From NCBI RefSeq assembly GCF_030345695.1, contig NZ_JAUASV010000007.1, positions 1-64,000 of the forward strand: a DNA stretch of 64,000 bases. The letters run 5' to 3'. Each line of letters begins with the position of its first letter. Within the stretch, counting starts at the first letter, position 1. The position numbers and the translations under genes are program-made. Source of the DNA: Galbitalea sp. SE-J8. GTDB lineage: Bacteria; Actinomycetota; Actinomycetes; Actinomycetales; Microbacteriaceae. The notes under the pieces are model-generated. The model ran no database searches. It was not told the DNA's origin and saw nothing but the letters and a program-made list of their open reading frames with translations. Positions 35,970-45,089 of the stretch are shown piece by piece.

Positions 35970-36263
35970 CTACTTGAGGCCCTTGGCGAGCTTGTCGTCG
36001 ACGTCGGCGAGGGTCTCGGCCGCCGTGGTCAGGTACCCGGCCATGCCCTCGAGTCCGCCGAGGGTCTTCTTGACGCCCTCGTTGAACTCGTCGTAGGACA
36101 GGTCGAACTGCACGGACGCCTTGTCGGTCTTGAAGCCCGTGTCGACCAGGTTGCGCACGAGCTTGCGCAGGCCGTCCATCAGCACCTCCGCGTCGTGCTG
36201 CCCGGACTTGAGCTTGCCCGCCACGTCTTGCAGGTCCTGATAGGAGACGTCGAGATTGGCCAT
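35970..36263 (-). CDS. WXG100-family (ESAT-6-like) protein
   Basis: 97 aa, the canonical ESAT-6/WXG100 size, two amphipathic helices (DLQDVAGKLKSGQHDAEVLM; VKKTLGGLEGMAGYLTTAAE). The WXG turn is replaced by DTGFKTDKASVQFDLSYDEF, so the Trp-x-Gly itself is absent. The C-terminus has DDKLAKGL, close to the YxxxD/E type export tail but without the Tyr. GGAAGGGGAAA precedes the ATG at 36263. It is first gene of the leftward secretion operon. Confidence 0.75.
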   Translation of the reverse strand: MANLDVSYQDLQDVAGKLKSGQHDAEVLMDGLRKLVRNLVDTGFKTDKASVQFDLSYDEFNEGVKKTLGGLEGMAGYLTTAAETLADVDDKLAKGLK

Positions 36264-36386
36264 GGTGTTTCCCCTTCCGCCGGTCGATTCACCGATGCTT
36301 CGCCCAGGGTAAGAACATTTCGCGGATGCCCGCGCCGGGCTGTGCACAGCGACCAGATCGGGTGCGGCCGTTCCGCTCGCGCCGGC

Positions 36387-37190
36387 TCAGGTGACGTCGC
36401 GGCGCCAGCTGACGAGGTGGCCGATCGCGAGCAGCACGACCGCGAGGCCGAGCAGCACGAGGCCGCCCTGCCACCACTCGAGCGTCACCGACGACCCGCC
36501 GCCGAACGCCGTGTAGATGCTCGAGCCGACGAGCGCGTCGCTCGCCGCGCCCGGGAGGAACCGGCCGAGCTGCGCCGTCCAGTCCCACACGCCCGACCCC
36601 AGCCGAAGGATCGGCTCCACGAACTGCGTGAACGCGAGCACGACGACGATCGACGCGATCTGGTTCGGGATGAGGGTGCCGATCCCGACGCCGACGACCG
36701 CCCAGAGCGCCATCGCGACGACCACGCGGGCGATGAGCGCCCAGGTGTCGCTCTCGCCGAGCTCGGCATCCGTTCCGGTGGCCGCGAGCACCGAGGCGCC
36801 GAGGCCGACGGATGCCACGAGCCCGGCGACGCCGAACACCGCGCCCGTGCCGGCCATAACGACCGTCTTCGCGGCGAGCACCGTCGCCCGGCGCGGGGTC
36901 GCCAGGAAGGTCGGGGTGAGCGTCTGATGGCGGTACTCGCTCGTGACCGCGAGCGCGCCGATGATGAGCGGGAACACGTAGCCGATCGCCGTGGCCGTGC
37001 TGTAGACGAGGGCCGGCACGCCGTCGATGGCCGGGCCGCCCTGCTCGCGCATCCGGTCGCCGAGCGCGCCGAACAGGAACGCGAGCAGGCCCGCCGTGAA
37101 GCCGATGTAGCCGACCAGCACGATGAGCAGGATCCACCACAGCCGCGTTGTGGTGAGCTTGAGCGTCTCGGCCCGGATCGCGGCGATCAT
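36387..37190 (-). CDS. ABC-2 type transporter permease
   Basis: 267 aa with six hydrophobic spans (WWILLIVLVGYIGFTAGLLA; AIGYVFPLIIGALAVTSEYR; VVMAGTGAVFGVAGLVASVG; VVVAMALWAVVGVGIGTLIP; ASIVVVLAFTQFVEPILRL; LVLLGLAVVLLAIGHLV). The EYRHQTLTPTFLATP loop is typical of ABC-2 exporters. The ATG overlaps the ATPase stop (ATGA). It forms an exporter with the upstream ATPase; substrate unknown. Confidence 0.9.
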   Translation of the reverse strand: MIAAIRAETLKLTTTRLWWILLIVLVGYIGFTAGLLAFLFGALGDRMREQGGPAIDGVPALVYSTATAIGYVFPLIIGALAVTSEYRHQTLTPTFLATPRRATVLAAKTVVMAGTGAVFGVAGLVASVGLGASVLAATGTDAELGESDTWALIARVVVAMALWAVVGVGIGTLIPNQIASIVVVLAFTQFVEPILRLGSGVWDWTAQLGRFLPGAASDALVGSSIYTAFGGGSSVTLEWWQGGLVLLGLAVVLLAIGHLVSWRRDVT

Positions 37191-38083
37191 GCCGACGCTC
37201 CGTTCTCGCCGGTGAGCTGCAGGAAGAGCTCTTCGAGCCCCGCGTGCTCCTCCGACACGTGCGTGAGCGGCACCCCGGCGGCGAGCGCGACGCGGCCGAT
37301 CGCGTCGGCCGTGGCGCCGCGCACGACGAGGCCGCCGGCATCCGTCCGCACGTCGAGACCCGCCGACGCGAGCGCGCTGCCGAGCGAGGCGCGGTCGAGG
37401 GCGTCGACCCGCACGGATGCCCCCGTGCCGAGCCCGTCGAGGTCGCCCTGGTAGACGGCACGGCCGCGCGCCACGATGACGACGCGGTCGACGCTCTGCT
37501 GCACCTCGGCGAGCAGGTGCGACGACACGAGCACCGTGCGGCCCTCCACGGCGAGGTGGCGCAGCAGGCCGCGGATCCAGCGGATGCCCTCCGGGTCGAG
37601 CCCGTTCGTCGGCTCGTCGAGCACGAGCACCCCGGGGTCGCCGAGCAGGGCGAACGCGAGGCCGAGCCGCTGGCGCATGCCGAGCGAGAACCCGCCGACC
37701 CGGCGGTGGGCGACGGATGCCAGGCCGACGAGCTCGAGCACGGCGTCGACGCGAGCCGCGGGCACCCGGGCCGCCGCTGCGTACACGACGAGGTGGCCGC
37801 GTGCCGTGCGGCCCGGGTGGAAGCTCGATGCCTCCAGGGCCGTGCCGACGCGGGTGAACGGCCGGTCGAGGGCGCGGTACTCGCGTCCGCCGATCGTCGC
37901 CGTGCCGCTCGTCGGGGTGACGAGGCCGAGCAGCATCCGCAGGCTCGTGGTCTTTCCGGCGCCGTTCGGGCCGAGGAATCCCGTCACCGTGCCCGGCTCG
38001 ACCGTGAAGCTCAGGTCGCTCACCGCGCGAACCGGGCCGAAGGACTTGCTGAGCCCTCGGAACTCGATCGTCGATCCGGTCAT
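37187..38083 (-). CDS. ABC transporter ATP-binding protein
   Basis: 298 aa. Complete nucleotide-binding domain: Walker A GPNGAGKTT, signature FSLGMRQRLGLA, Walker B VLVLDEPTNGLDPEG and H-loop SSHLLAEV. The C-terminal 80 residues form the extension seen in drug- or lantibiotic-type exporters. It is two-gene operon with the permease, transcribed away from the regulator region. Confidence 0.95.
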   Translation of the reverse strand: MTGSTIEFRGLSKSFGPVRAVSDLSFTVEPGTVTGFLGPNGAGKTTSLRMLLGLVTPTSGTATIGGREYRALDRPFTRVGTALEASSFHPGRTARGHLVVYAAAARVPAARVDAVLELVGLASVAHRRVGGFSLGMRQRLGLAFALLGDPGVLVLDEPTNGLDPEGIRWIRGLLRHLAVEGRTVLVSSHLLAEVQQSVDRVVIVARGRAVYQGDLDGLGTGASVRVDALDRASLGSALASAGLDVRTDAGGLVVRGATADAIGRVALAAGVPLTHVSEEHAGLEELFLQLTGENGASA

Positions 38084-38172
38084 AGCCCGAGGCTAGAGGG
38101 CGCGGGGCCGCGACCACATCGGCCATGCGGCGGAGCGCGCCGCTCCCCCGCGCGGCGGATGCGCCGCACTGG

Positions 38173-38940
38173 TCAGCTCAGGAAGCCGCGCAGCAGCGCC
38201 GCCGTGCCCGCGAGGTGCTCGCGCGCTGCGTCCTCCGCGCCGGACGCGTCGCCCGTGAGGATCGCGACGACGAGAGTCTCGTGCTGCTGGTTCGAGTGCT
38301 CGATGTTGGGCGCGAGCAGCGGAATGCGGTCGAGCAGGTCGTTCACGGCCGTGCGGTTGTCGGCGAGGAGCGGCACGAGCGTCGGGATGCCCGCGAGCTC
38401 GGCGATGGTGAGGTGCAGCCGCGAGTCGACGCGGCGGTAGTCGGCGGCATCCGCTGCCCGCGTCTCGCGCAGCCGCGCATAGAGCGTCTCGCGCTCGGCG
38501 GCCGTGAGCGCGCGGCTCGCGGCCGCGCGCGCCGCGCCCGGCTCGAGGATGTCGCGCAGCCCGAGCACGTCGTCGAGCTCGGCCGCGGTCGGCGCGGCGG
38601 CGGATGCGGACGGCGCCGTCGCGTCGTCCGGCAGCGTCTCGGCGACGAAGGTGCCGCCGTAGCGCCCGCGCCGCGACACGAGGTAGCCCGCGTCGGCCAG
38701 CGCGCGGATCGCGTCACGCACCGTGTCGCGGCTCACCGAGAAGCGCAGCGCGAGCTCGCGCTCGCTCGGCAGTGCCTCCCCGGTGGGCACGACGCCGAGG
38801 CGCACCGTCTGCAGCAGGCGCTGCACGGTGTCCTCGAACGCGTTGCCCGACCGCACCGGCCGGAACAGCGCCTCGGTGACGACGTCGCCGGCCGGCTCCG
38901 CGGCGCCGGACGCGGGACTGGGCGGAACGGATGCGGCCAC
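38173..38940 (-). CDS. FadR/GntR-family transcriptional regulator
   Basis: 255 aa from GTG 38940. The winged helix GEALPSERELALRFSVSRDT (after FEDTVQRLLQTVRLGVVPTG) is followed by an FCD ligand domain whose metal-binding Asp/His positions are visible (VDSRLHLTIAEL; NIEHSNQQHETLV). It lies 11 bp after the SDR gene at the end of the gamma-glutamylation operon and likely controls it and the divergent permease in response to an amine or acid intermediate. Confidence 0.88.
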   Translation of the reverse strand: MAASVPPSPASGAAEPAGDVVTEALFRPVRSGNAFEDTVQRLLQTVRLGVVPTGEALPSERELALRFSVSRDTVRDAIRALADAGYLVSRRGRYGGTFVAETLPDDATAPSASAAAPTAAELDDVLGLRDILEPGAARAAASRALTAAERETLYARLRETRAADAADYRRVDSRLHLTIAELAGIPTLVPLLADNRTAVNDLLDRIPLLAPNIEHSNQQHETLVVAILTGDASGAEDAAREHLAGTAALLRGFLS

Positions 38941-38951
38941 GGCTGCCCCGA

Positions 38952-39740
38952 TCAGAGCGGCGTCACGTAGGCGGAGGCGATGCCGCCGTCGACGAGGAAC
39001 GTCGACGCCGTGATGAAGCTCGCGTCGTCGCTCGCGAGGAACGCGACGGCCGCGGCGATCTCCTCGGGCTCGGCGAACCGTCCCGTCGGCACGTGCACGA
39101 GGCGGCGCTGGGCGCGCTCGGGGTCCTTCGCGAACAGCTCCTGCAGCAGCGGCGTGTTCACCGGTCCCGGGCACAGCGCGTTGACGCGGATGCCCTGCCG
39201 CGCGAACTGCACGCCGAGCTCTCGCGTCATCGCGAGCACGCCGCCCTTCGACGCCGTGTAGGAGATCTGGCTCGTCGCCGAGCCGAGCACCGCCACGAAC
39301 GAGGCGGTGTTGATGATCGATCCGCTGCCCTGCGCGGTCATGTGCCGCAGCGCCGCGCGCGAGCACAGGTAGACGCTCGTGAGGTTCACGTCCTGCACCC
39401 GCTCCCACGCGGCCAGCTCGGTGGTCTCGATCGAGTCGTCGTCGGGCGGCGAGATGCCGGCGTTGTTGAACGCGATGTCGAGCGAGCCGTACTCGGCGAC
39501 CGCCGCGTCGAACAGCGTGTTCACGCCGGCCTCGTCCGTCACGTCGACGGGCACGAACATGCCGTCGACCTCGTCCGCCGCGGCGGTCCCGGTCTCGGGG
39601 TTGAAGTCGCCGATGACGACCTTCGCGCCCTCGGCGGCGAAGCGCCGTGCGGTCGCGAGCCCGATGCCGGAGGCGCCGCCCGTGATGACGGCGACCTTGC
39701 CCGCGAGGCGCTGGGTGAGGTCGAGCTGCTGTACTGCCAT
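38952..39740 (-). CDS. SDR-family oxidoreductase
   Basis: 262 aa classical short-chain dehydrogenase. The cofactor motif is ITGGASGIGLATARRFAAEG, then NNAGISPP, and the catalytic Ser...Tyr-x3-Lys is ISYTASKGG. The acidic GDFNPE at strand 2 suggests NAD preference. It is 4 bp after the aldehyde dehydrogenase stop, so it belongs to the operon. It may oxidise an alcohol intermediate; the exact substrate is unknown. Confidence 0.9.
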   Translation of the reverse strand: MAVQQLDLTQRLAGKVAVITGGASGIGLATARRFAAEGAKVVIGDFNPETGTAAADEVDGMFVPVDVTDEAGVNTLFDAAVAEYGSLDIAFNNAGISPPDDDSIETTELAAWERVQDVNLTSVYLCSRAALRHMTAQGSGSIINTASFVAVLGSATSQISYTASKGGVLAMTRELGVQFARQGIRVNALCPGPVNTPLLQELFAKDPERAQRRLVHVPTGRFAEPEEIAAAVAFLASDDASFITASTFLVDGGIASAYVTPL

Positions 39741-39744
39741 GGGT

Positions 39745-41106
39745 TCACTCCGTGCTGATGAAGACGTTCTTGGTCTCGGTGAAGGCGGCCGCGGCATCCG
39801 GTCCGAGCTCGCGGCCGATCCCCGATCGCTTGTAGCCGCCGAACGGGGTCGAGTAGCGCACGCTCGAGTGCGAGTTGACGCTGAGGTTGCCGCTCTCGAC
39901 GCCCCGCGCGACCCGGAGGGCTCGGCCGAGGTCGCGCGTGAAGATCGAGCCGCTGAGGCCGTACACCGTGGCGTTGGCGAGCGCGATGGCATCCGCCTCG
40001 TCGTCGAACGGCAGCACAGCGACGACCGGCCCGAAGATCTCGTCGGTCACGAGCCGGTCGTCGCGCGAGTCGGGGATGACGACGGTCGGCGGGAACCAGA
40101 AGCCGCGCCCCGAGGGCGCGCTGCCGCGGAACGCCACCTGACGGTCGTCGGGAACGAAGGAGTCGACCCGCGCCCAGTGCTTGCGCGACACGAGCGGCCC
40201 CATCTGGGTTTCCTCGGCGCGCGGGTCGCCGACGCGGAACGCGGTCACGGCGGGCTCGAGCAGCTCGAGGAAGCGGTCGTAGACGCTGCGCTCGACGAGG
40301 ATGCGGCTGCGGGCGCAGCAGTCCTGGCCGCTGTTGTCGAACACCGCACCCGGCGCCGTGGCGGCGGCGAGCTCGAGGTCGGCGTCGGCGAACACGACGT
40401 TGGCGCTCTTGCCGCCGAGCTCGAGCGTGACCGGTTTGACCCGGGCGGCAGCGCCGGCCATGACCTTCGCCCCCGCGGTCGTGGATCCGGTGAACACGAT
40501 CTTGCGGATGCCGGGGTGGTCGACGATCGCCGTGCCGAGCACGGGTCCCTCCCCCGGGAGCACCTGGAGCAGCCCCGCGGGCAGCCCCGCGGCGAGCGCG
40601 AGCTCCGCGAGCCGCAGCGCCGTGAGCGGGGTCCACTCGGCGGGCTTGACGATGACGGCGTTGCCCGCGGCGAGCGCCGGCGCGAAACCCCAGGAGGCGA
40701 TCGTCATCGGGAAGTTCCACGGCACGATGACGCCGACGACGCCGTACGGCTCGAGGAACGTCACGTCGATGCCGCCCGCGACCGGGATCTGCGCCCCGAG
40801 CAGCCGCTCGGGCGCCGCCGCGTAGTAGCCGAGCACGTCGGCGACGTGGTTCGCCTCCCACCGGGCGTTGCCGATCGGATGCCCGGAGTTGCGCACCTCG
40901 AGCTGCGCGAGCTCCTCGGCGTGCGCGCGCACCACGCCCGCGAACGCGCGCAGGTGCTCGGCGCGCGCCGCCGGGGCGAGCGCGGCCCACGCCCGCTGGG
41001 CGACGTGCGCGGCGGCGACCGCGTCGTCGAGCTGCTCGGTCGTCGTGTAGTCGAGCCGGCGGATGATGCTCTCGTCCCGCGGGTCGACGAGGTCGATGCC
41101 GGTCAC
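39745..41106 (-). CDS. Aldehyde dehydrogenase
   Basis: 453 aa from GTG 41106. Landmarks: PWNFPMTIASWGFAPALAAG, FTGSTTAGAKVMA, catalytic Glu in LELGGKSANVVF, catalytic Cys in FDNSGQDCCARSR and DEIFGPVVAVLPF. GAAGGGGA lies before the start, and GTGA overlaps the amidotransferase stop. In gamma-glutamylated amine pathways this enzyme oxidises the gamma-glutamyl aldehyde, the likely role here. Confidence 0.93.
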   Translation of the reverse strand: MTGIDLVDPRDESIIRRLDYTTTEQLDDAVAAAHVAQRAWAALAPAARAEHLRAFAGVVRAHAEELAQLEVRNSGHPIGNARWEANHVADVLGYYAAAPERLLGAQIPVAGGIDVTFLEPYGVVGVIVPWNFPMTIASWGFAPALAAGNAVIVKPAEWTPLTALRLAELALAAGLPAGLLQVLPGEGPVLGTAIVDHPGIRKIVFTGSTTAGAKVMAGAAARVKPVTLELGGKSANVVFADADLELAAATAPGAVFDNSGQDCCARSRILVERSVYDRFLELLEPAVTAFRVGDPRAEETQMGPLVSRKHWARVDSFVPDDRQVAFRGSAPSGRGFWFPPTVVIPDSRDDRLVTDEIFGPVVAVLPFDDEADAIALANATVYGLSGSIFTRDLGRALRVARGVESGNLSVNSHSSVRYSTPFGGYKRSGIGRELGPDAAAAFTETKNVFISTE

Positions 41107-41945
41107 GCGTTCCCCTTCGACAGGCTCAGGGAGCGGGCGGCGGGGCCCAGGGAGCGGGCGGAGCGGTGCGCCCGAGCGGCGTCGACGAGGCCCGCGAACA
41201 GCCGCAGATCGTCGAGCGTCTCCTCCGGGTGCCACTGCACGGCGACGCCGAACGGCACCGTCGTGAGCTCGACCGCCTGGATCGTGCCGTCATCCGTGCG
41301 CGCGCTCACGCGGAGCCCCTCGCCGACCCGGTCGACGGCCTGGTGGTGGTACGACTTCACGGCGAGACCGCCCGACCGCTCGAGCAGGTCCGCGAGCCGC
41401 GTGCCGTCGTCGACGCTCACCTCGTTCGTCGCGAACACGCCGCCGCCGAGGTTGTAGCGGTCGCTGCCGACGACGTCGGGCAGGTGCTGCAGCAGGGTGC
41501 CGCCGCGGGTGACGTTGAGCACCTGCAGGCCGCGGCAGATGCCGAGGAACGGCAGCTCGCGCTCGATGGCCGCGGCGAGCAGGGCGTCCTCCCACGCGTC
41601 GCGATCGAGCCGCGGGGCATCCGTCGTCGGATGCGGCTCCTGCCCGTAGCGAGCCGGGTCGACGTCCTTGCCGCCGGTCACGATGAGCCCGTCGATGGCG
41701 TCGAGAACGGATGCCGCCACCTCCGCGTCGACGGGCTGCGGCGGCAGCAGCACGGCGATGCCGCCGGCCCGGGTGACGGCGTCGAAGTACTGCCGCGGCA
41801 GGAACGACGCGGGCCCGTCCCAGACCCCCTGCTGCGCGCGCTCGAGGTAGGTCGTGAGACCGATCAGCGGCGCGGTGGAGCCGTGCCGGTCGCGGGGTCC
41901 CAGCGCCGACGGAGCCTGCGACGTCGGGTGGTTAGAAGCGCTCAA
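41103..41945 (-). CDS. Class I glutamine-amidotransferase-like gamma-glutamyl hydrolase (PuuD type)
   Basis: 280 aa if the TTG at 41945 is used, overlapping the upstream ligase gene by 14 bp. No ATG or GTG lies in frame before the conserved start PLIGLTTYLE, and GGAGCGGG sits at workable spacing, so TTG is the best choice. Catalytic triad motifs: nucleophile Cys in FLGICRGLQVLNV, and His-x-Glu in VQWHPEET. TGGKDVDPARYG is typical of peptidase C26 / gamma-glutamyl-GABA hydrolases. It should release glutamate from the gamma-glutamyl acid product. Confidence 0.88.
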   Translation of the reverse strand: MSASNHPTSQAPSALGPRDRHGSTAPLIGLTTYLERAQQGVWDGPASFLPRQYFDAVTRAGGIAVLLPPQPVDAEVAASVLDAIDGLIVTGGKDVDPARYGQEPHPTTDAPRLDRDAWEDALLAAAIERELPFLGICRGLQVLNVTRGGTLLQHLPDVVGSDRYNLGGGVFATNEVSVDDGTRLADLLERSGGLAVKSYHHQAVDRVGEGLRVSARTDDGTIQAVELTTVPFGVAVQWHPEETLDDLRLFAGLVDAARAHRSARSLGPAARSLSLSKGNA

Positions 41946-43311
41946 AGCCGCGCACCCGCTCCCAGTCGGTGATGGCGGCGTCGAACGCGGTCTGCTCGAC
42001 GCGGGCGTTGTTGAGGTAGTGCTCGACGACCTCGTCGCCGAAGGCCTGGTGCGCGATGGCCGAGCCCTCGAACAGCTCGGCCGCCTCGCGCAGGGTCGTC
42101 GGCACGCGCGGCTTGCCGCTGCCGTAGGCGTTGCCCTCGAACAGCGGCTCGAGCTCGAGCTCGTTCTCGATGCCGTGCAGGCCGGCGGCGATGATCGCGG
42201 CCGTCGCGAGGTACTGGTTGACGTCGCCGCCCGGCACCCGGTTCTCCACCCGCAGCGACGCGCCGTGCCCCACGACGCGCAGCGCACAGGTGCGGTTGTC
42301 GAGTCCCCACGCGATCGCGGTCGGCGCGAACGAGCCGTCGACGTAGCGCTTGTACGAGTTGATGTTCGGCGCGAAGAACAGTGAGAGCTCGCGCATCGCG
42401 GCGAGCTGCCCGGCGATCCAGTGCTCCATGAGCGGCGAGAAGCCGTGCTCGCCGTCGCCCGCCATGACGGGCGAGCCGTCGGCGCCGCGCACCGAGAGGT
42501 GGATGTGGCAGCTGTTGCCCTCGCGCTCGTTGAACTTGGCCATGAACGTGAGCGACTGCCCGTGCTGGTCGGCGATCTCCTTCGCCCCGTTCTTGTAGAT
42601 CGCGTGGTTGTCGCACGTGTTCAGCGCGTGCGCGTAGCGGAACGCGATCTCCTGCTGCCCGAGGTTGCACTCGCCCTTGACGCCCTCGCAGTACATCCCG
42701 GCGCCGTCCATGCCGAGACGGATGTCGCGCAGCAGCGGCTCCATCCGGCTCGACGCGAGCAGCGCGTAGTCGATGTTGTAGTCGGATGCCGGCGTGAGCC
42801 CGTCGTATCTCCTGGCCCAGGCATCCCGGTAGGTGTTCTCGAACACGATGAACTCGAGCTCCGTGCCGACGAAGGGCACGAGATCGCGCGCCGCAAGCCG
42901 GTCGAGCTGCGTCCGCAGGATCGCCCGCGGCGACTGCACGACGGGCTGGTCGTCGAGCCACTCGAGGTCGGCCATCACGAGCGCGGTGCCCGGCAGCCAC
43001 GGGATGCGGCGCAGCGTCGACAGGTCGGGCCGCATCGCCATGTCGCCGTAGCCGCGCTCCCACGAGCTCATCGCGTAGCCCGCGACGGTGTTCATCTCGA
43101 CGTCGACGGCGAGCAGGTAGTTGCACGTCTCGGCGCCGTGCTCCTGCACCTCCTCGCGGAACAGCCGAGCGCTCACGCGCTTGCCGACGAGCCGGCCCTG
43201 CATGTCGGCGAACGCCACGATCACGGTGTCGACGTCGCCCGCGTCGATGAGCAGCCCGAGCTGATCGACGGTGAGGTTGCCGGATGCCGGAACGGCGATC
43301 GATGCGGCCAT
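41932..43311 (-). CDS. Glutamine-synthetase-like gamma-glutamylamine ligase
   Basis: 459 aa. A type I glutamine synthetase fold with VGTELEFIVFE, GECNLGQQEIAFRY, KFNEREGNSCHIHLS and GHGASLRVENRVPGGDVNQY. The glutamine-synthetase adenylylation loop is not evident. Context (amidotransferase, aldehyde dehydrogenase, SDR, amine-type permease) fits a GlnA3/GlnA4/PuuA-like enzyme that glutamylates an amine such as ethanolamine or a polyamine, rather than making glutamine. It is first gene of the leftward operon. Confidence 0.9.
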   Translation of the reverse strand: MAASIAVPASGNLTVDQLGLLIDAGDVDTVIVAFADMQGRLVGKRVSARLFREEVQEHGAETCNYLLAVDVEMNTVAGYAMSSWERGYGDMAMRPDLSTLRRIPWLPGTALVMADLEWLDDQPVVQSPRAILRTQLDRLAARDLVPFVGTELEFIVFENTYRDAWARRYDGLTPASDYNIDYALLASSRMEPLLRDIRLGMDGAGMYCEGVKGECNLGQQEIAFRYAHALNTCDNHAIYKNGAKEIADQHGQSLTFMAKFNEREGNSCHIHLSVRGADGSPVMAGDGEHGFSPLMEHWIAGQLAAMRELSLFFAPNINSYKRYVDGSFAPTAIAWGLDNRTCALRVVGHGASLRVENRVPGGDVNQYLATAAIIAAGLHGIENELELEPLFEGNAYGSGKPRVPTTLREAAELFEGSAIAHQAFGDEVVEHYLNNARVEQTAFDAAITDWERVRGFERF

Positions 43312-43493
43312 CGGAGGTCCTCCTCACGTCGCCCGATGCGGGCTGACCCGACCATTACAGCACAGCGGGTAGACGACTCCTCCGTGGTTTGTAACGCGTT
43401 GTTTACGTCCAAAGGTAGACATCAGGTACCAATAGCCGACACGCTGACGGTCATCGCGCGCGCTCGTGCGCGCCCCAGTCCAGCGGAGGAACG
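43312..43493. promoter_or_regulatory. Divergent promoter region of the ligase and permease genes
   Basis: This 182-bp gap is relatively AT-rich. It contains AACGCGTT within TTGTAACGCGTTGTTTAC (about 43389-43406) and two GGTAGAC words (near 43361 and 43413). Either could be bound by the FadR-type regulator at the end of the operon. A GGAGGA ribosome site precedes the permease start. Confidence 0.45.
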
Positions 43494-45026
43494 ATGACCG
43501 ATTCGACGAAAGCCTCGGGCGCCACCTATCGGAAGGCCGAGGCCGGCTACTTCGAGAAGCGTCAGCTCAAGCGCTCGGCGGGCGTCTGGGGGCTGTGGGG
43601 CCTCGCGGTCGCCGCCGTCATCTCCGGCGACTTCTCGGGCTGGAACGCGGGCATCGGCTTCGCCGGCATGGGCGGCTATCTCATCGCCTTCGCTCTGCTC
43701 ATCGTGATGTACTACGGCCTGATCTTCTCGATCGGCGAGATGGCGGCCGCCATGCCGCACACCGGTGGCGCGTACTCCTTCGCCCGATCCGCGATGGGCC
43801 CGTGGGGCGGGCTCGCGAACGGTCTCGCCGAGACGGTCGAGTACGTCGCGACGACGGGAGTCGTCGTCTACTTCACGGCGGCCTACGCCGATCAGATCAC
43901 CGGTGACCTGTTCGGGGTGCACCTGCCCGCCCCGCTATGGTGGGCGATCCTGTACGCGCTGTTCATCGCGCTCAACGCCGCTGGCGCGGCGATCTCGTTC
44001 CGCTTCGCGATCGTCGTGTCGGTCATCTCGATCGCGATCCTCGTCGTGTTCGGCATCATGGCTCTCGCATCGGGTGCCTTCGACTGGGGCAGCCTGTGGA
44101 ACATCCCCGTCGACGAGTCCGCTGTCGGGTCGAGCGGCTGGCTGCCGAACGGCATCCTCCCGCTGCTGTTCGCCCTTCCATTCGGCATGTGGCTGTTCCT
44201 CGGCATCGAGGAGCTGCCGCTCGCGGCCGAGGAGTCGCACAACCCGGCGAAGGACATCCCGCGCGCCGGCGTCTGGGCCCGCGGCACACTGCTCGTCACC
44301 GGTCTCATCGTCGTCTTCCTCAACACCGGCGTGCTCGGCGCGAAGGACACCGCGGACTCGGGCGAGCCGCTGCTCGACGGCTTCCGCGCCATCCTGCAGA
44401 ACGATCAGCTCGCCGCGGTGCTCTCGCTGCTGGCCCTCATCGGCCTGCTGGCCTCGCTCATGGGCATCATGTTCGCCTACGGGCGGAACATGTACTCGCT
44501 TTCCCGCGCCGGGTACTACCCGAAGTTCCTGTCGTACACCGGCCGCGCGAAGACGCCCTGGGTCGCGCTCATCGTGGGCGCGGTCATCGGCTACCTCGCG
44601 CTCGTCATCGTGGATGCCGCGGGCGGCACCGACAGCTCGGCGGGCAGCATCGTGCTCAACATCGCCTGCTGGGGAGCGATCGTGTCGTACTGCCTGCAGT
44701 CGGTGTCGTTCATCATCCTGCGCCGCAAGTTCCCGAACGCGAGCCGGCCGTACCGCAGCCCGTGGGGGCTGTTCGGCGCCTGGTCCGCGCTCGTGATCGG
44801 CGCGGCGACGTTCATCGGCTTCCTGGTGAACCCGGACTTCCAGCTCGCGATCATCGCGATCATCGTCGTGTACGTGCTGATCTTCGTCGGCTTCGCGCTC
44901 TACGGCCGGCACCGCCTCGTGCTGAGCCCCGAGGAGGAGTACGCGCTGTCGGGCGGCCTGCACGGCGACCCGCAGGCGGAGGGCTACGACGCCATGGAGG
45001 CCGAGGTCTTCGACGGGACGAAGTAG
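43494..45026 (+). CDS. Ethanolamine-type amino-acid/amine permease (APC superfamily)
   Basis: 510 aa with about 12 membrane spans. The N-terminal signature WGLAVAAVISGDFSGWNAGI and GEMAAAMPHTGGAYSFARSA, then ETVEYVATTGVVVYF and GIEELPLAAEESHNPAKDIP, closely fit the ethanolamine permease (Eat) group. It is divergent from the gamma-glutamylamine ligase operon, which supports ethanolamine or a similar amine as substrate. The C-terminal tail is acidic. Confidence 0.88.
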   Translation: MTDSTKASGATYRKAEAGYFEKRQLKRSAGVWGLWGLAVAAVISGDFSGWNAGIGFAGMGGYLIAFALLIVMYYGLIFSIGEMAAAMPHTGGAYSFARSAMGPWGGLANGLAETVEYVATTGVVVYFTAAYADQITGDLFGVHLPAPLWWAILYALFIALNAAGAAISFRFAIVVSVISIAILVVFGIMALASGAFDWGSLWNIPVDESAVGSSGWLPNGILPLLFALPFGMWLFLGIEELPLAAEESHNPAKDIPRAGVWARGTLLVTGLIVVFLNTGVLGAKDTADSGEPLLDGFRAILQNDQLAAVLSLLALIGLLASLMGIMFAYGRNMYSLSRAGYYPKFLSYTGRAKTPWVALIVGAVIGYLALVIVDAAGGTDSSAGSIVLNIACWGAIVSYCLQSVSFIILRRKFPNASRPYRSPWGLFGAWSALVIGAATFIGFLVNPDFQLAIIAIIVVYVLIFVGFALYGRHRLVLSPEEEYALSGGLHGDPQAEGYDAMEAEVFDGTK

Positions 45027-45043
45027 GACAGGGCGTCCGATCG

Positions 45044-45079
45044 CGGATGAGGCGCCGCCGCCTGGCGGGGCCTCATCCG
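45044..45079. terminator. Hairpin between permease and dps
   Basis: CGGATGAGGC (45044-45053) pairs with GCCTCATCCG (45070-45079), with further partial pairing inside. It lies between the convergent permease and dps stops and can serve both. Confidence 0.65.
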
Positions 45080-45089
45080 TGCCGTTCGT

